A stretch of DNA of 6,103 nucleotides from Desulfurococcales archaeon (lineage in GTDB: Archaea; Thermoproteota; Thermoprotei_A; CAZTBM01; SZUA-1508): the NCBI GenBank assembly GCA_015661855.1, contig DQVH01000103.1:1-6103 (forward strand), in the 5' to 3' direction. Every line of letters begins with the position of its first letter. The stretch's first letter is position 1. A program made the translations under genes and the position numbers. A model generated the notes under the pieces. It saw nothing but the letters and a program-made list of their open reading frames with translations. It did no database searches and had not been told where the DNA came from. Positions 5,343 through 6,103 of this stretch are shown piece by piece.

Positions 5343-5539
5343 AATATTCGCTATCATGTTCTGATGTTTGTTTTCTATCTAGTGTGTGCTGGGTTAAGGA
5401 AAAAATGGAGAATATTCTTACTCCCTATGTCTTGTGAGTTTACGGTGGGTTACCGTGGTTACGTATTTGATTGTGTGGTTTAGCTATTCGTTTAAATGTT
5501 GAGTTTTTCATGTTAATTGCTGAGAGTTTTATGTGGAAA
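5343..5539. other. Convergent intergenic region between the small ORF and ppa
   Basis: These 197 bases lie between two convergent stop codons. Besides the weak ORF at 5364-5483 they hold a small dyad, ACGGT (5442-5446) and ACCGT (5452-5456), around a five-base loop. A run of six A at 5400-5405 would be a T6 tract for transcripts coming from ppa, and T-rich patches near 5366-5376 and 5503-5507 could end plus-strand transcripts. I see no convincing RNA gene. Confidence 0.35.
5364..5483 (+). other. Possible second small ORF in the same frame (39 codons)
   Basis: After the TAG of the 37-aa ORF the same frame is open for 46 codons to the TAG at 5481-5483. An ATG at 5364 gives 39 residues: a hydrophobic start (MFVFYLVCAGL), a basic patch (RKKWR), then 'IFLLPMSCEFTVGYRGYVFDCVV'. 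No ribosome binding site precedes the ATG. The local strand is T/G-rich and A-poor, which reduces stop codons, so the open frame alone is weak evidence. Confidence 0.2.
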
Positions 5540-6079
5540 TTACTTTTGGTGTTTTTGTTTTTTATATCTTTCTATTGCTTCTTTGATTTTCCTTTTTGCC
5601 TCCTCTACTCCTAGCCACTCTTTTACTTTTACCCATTTTCCTGGTTCTAGTTCTTTATAGTGTTCGAAGAAGTGTTTTATTTTCTCCTTTACTGCTTCTG
5701 GTATGTCTTTTACGTCTCTTATGTTTTTGAATCTTGGATCTATTTTGTCTTTTGGTACTGCTACTATTTTACTATCTGGTCCCTCCTCATCCTCCATTAC
5801 TAGTACTCCTACCGGTCTAACCGGTATTACTGTTCCTGGATGTAGTGGTTCATAACTTAATACTAGTACGTCTACTGGATCACCATCCTCCTCTAATGTT
5901 GCAGGTATAAATCCATAGTTGAATGGGTAAACCATTGAAGTATATAGTATCCTGTCAACTAAGACTATACCAGTCTCCTTATCAATTTCGTACTTAACAT
6001 AGCCGCCCATAGGTATCTCTATAACAACATATACTTCATCTGGAGGATTCCTTCCAGGACCAAGTCTATCATATATCAT
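5540..6079 (-). CDS. ppa: Inorganic pyrophosphatase, family I (soluble)
   Basis: The enzyme hydrolyses PPi to two phosphates in the cytoplasm with Mg2+, pulling nucleotide polymerisation and aminoacylation forward. The family signature DGDPVDV lies at 65-71, with metal-binding D65, D67 and D70. Other active-site positions are E21, K29, E31, R43, Y55, D97, D102, K104, Y141 and K142, nearly all at the same numbers as in the E. coli enzyme. 'YPFNYGFIP' (51-59) and 'HFFEHYKELEPGKWVKV' (136-152) are also typical. At 179 aa it has full length, with a Lys-rich tail. The ATG at 6077-6079 is preceded by a GGGGTG site 8 bases upstream. Its promoter lies beyond the window. The order of motifs leaves no serious alternative. 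Confidence 0.98.
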   Translation of the reverse strand: MIYDRLGPGRNPPDEVYVVIEIPMGGYVKYEIDKETGIVLVDRILYTSMVYPFNYGFIPATLEEDGDPVDVLVLSYEPLHPGTVIPVRPVGVLVMEDEEGPDSKIVAVPKDKIDPRFKNIRDVKDIPEAVKEKIKHFFEHYKELEPGKWVKVKEWLGVEEAKRKIKEAIERYKKQKHQK

Positions 6080-6087
6080 AGCCTAAA

Positions 6088-6093
6088 CACCCC
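6088..6093 (-). promoter_or_regulatory. Ribosome binding site of ppa
   Basis: GGGGTG on the minus strand lies 8 bases before the ppa ATG, the same GGTG type as at nrdD. It supports the start chosen and implies a leadered message whose promoter is outside the window. Confidence 0.55.
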
Positions 6094-6103
6094 AAAAGAT
6101 TAC

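Noticed and set aside
1..6103. tRNA genes, CRISPR repeats, insertion sequences and inteins.
   Set aside because: No T-loop consensus outside coding sequence, no regularly spaced repeats, no transposase or terminal inverted repeats. NrdD, which hosts inteins or introns in some lineages, is uninterrupted here.

Overview
The window looks like a piece of a hyperthermophilic archaeal chromosome, most likely a crenarchaeon (Thermoproteota). The DNA is A+T-rich and codons favour TTA/CTA Leu, AGA/AGG Arg and ATA Ile. Start codons are preceded by GGTG-type ribosome binding sites, and A/T-rich boxes of archaeal TATA type lie about 25-40 bases upstream of several starts. The inorganic pyrophosphatase and the class III ribonucleotide reductase both read as archaeal proteins. 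I cannot name the genus from the sequence alone.

Layout, left to right. (1) 1-207, plus strand: the C-terminal end of an UPF0248/DUF504 (MJ1316-type) RNA-end-recognition protein, convergent with the next gene. (2) 225-3039, minus strand: nrdD (anaerobic ribonucleoside-triphosphate reductase, 647 aa, no ATP-cone) followed 91 bases downstream by nrdG (its radical-SAM activase, 259 aa). Together they form an oxygen-sensitive dNTP-synthesis module. (3) 3040-3339: a 300-base gap holding the nrdD promoter region, three short palindromes, and a 51-codon open stretch that continues the next gene in frame past its stop. (4) 3340-3792, minus strand: an unrecognised 150-aa protein with a CGLC motif and its own TATA-like box. 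(5) 3909-5096, minus strand: a 395-aa protein with two winged-helix-like segments, each followed by an alpha/beta segment, joined by a Cys/His-rich linker; probably a transcription regulator. (6) 5097-5539: a 443-base interval holding an unlisted 37-aa single-membrane-segment ORF on the plus strand (5229-5342) with a TATA-like box and a GAGG ribosome binding site, plus a further weak ORF in the same frame. (7) 5540-6079, minus strand: family I soluble inorganic pyrophosphatase, complete.

How it fits together. NrdG installs the glycyl radical on NrdD, which makes dNTPs. Pyrophosphatase pulls DNA and RNA synthesis forward by hydrolysing PPi. The two are functionally compatible but nothing shows they are one operon. 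The centre of the window (3184-5483) is the accessory part: a possible regulator, an orphan protein with a possible nonsense-truncated tail, and a probable membrane microprotein. I see no tRNA, rRNA, CRISPR array, insertion sequence or integration site.
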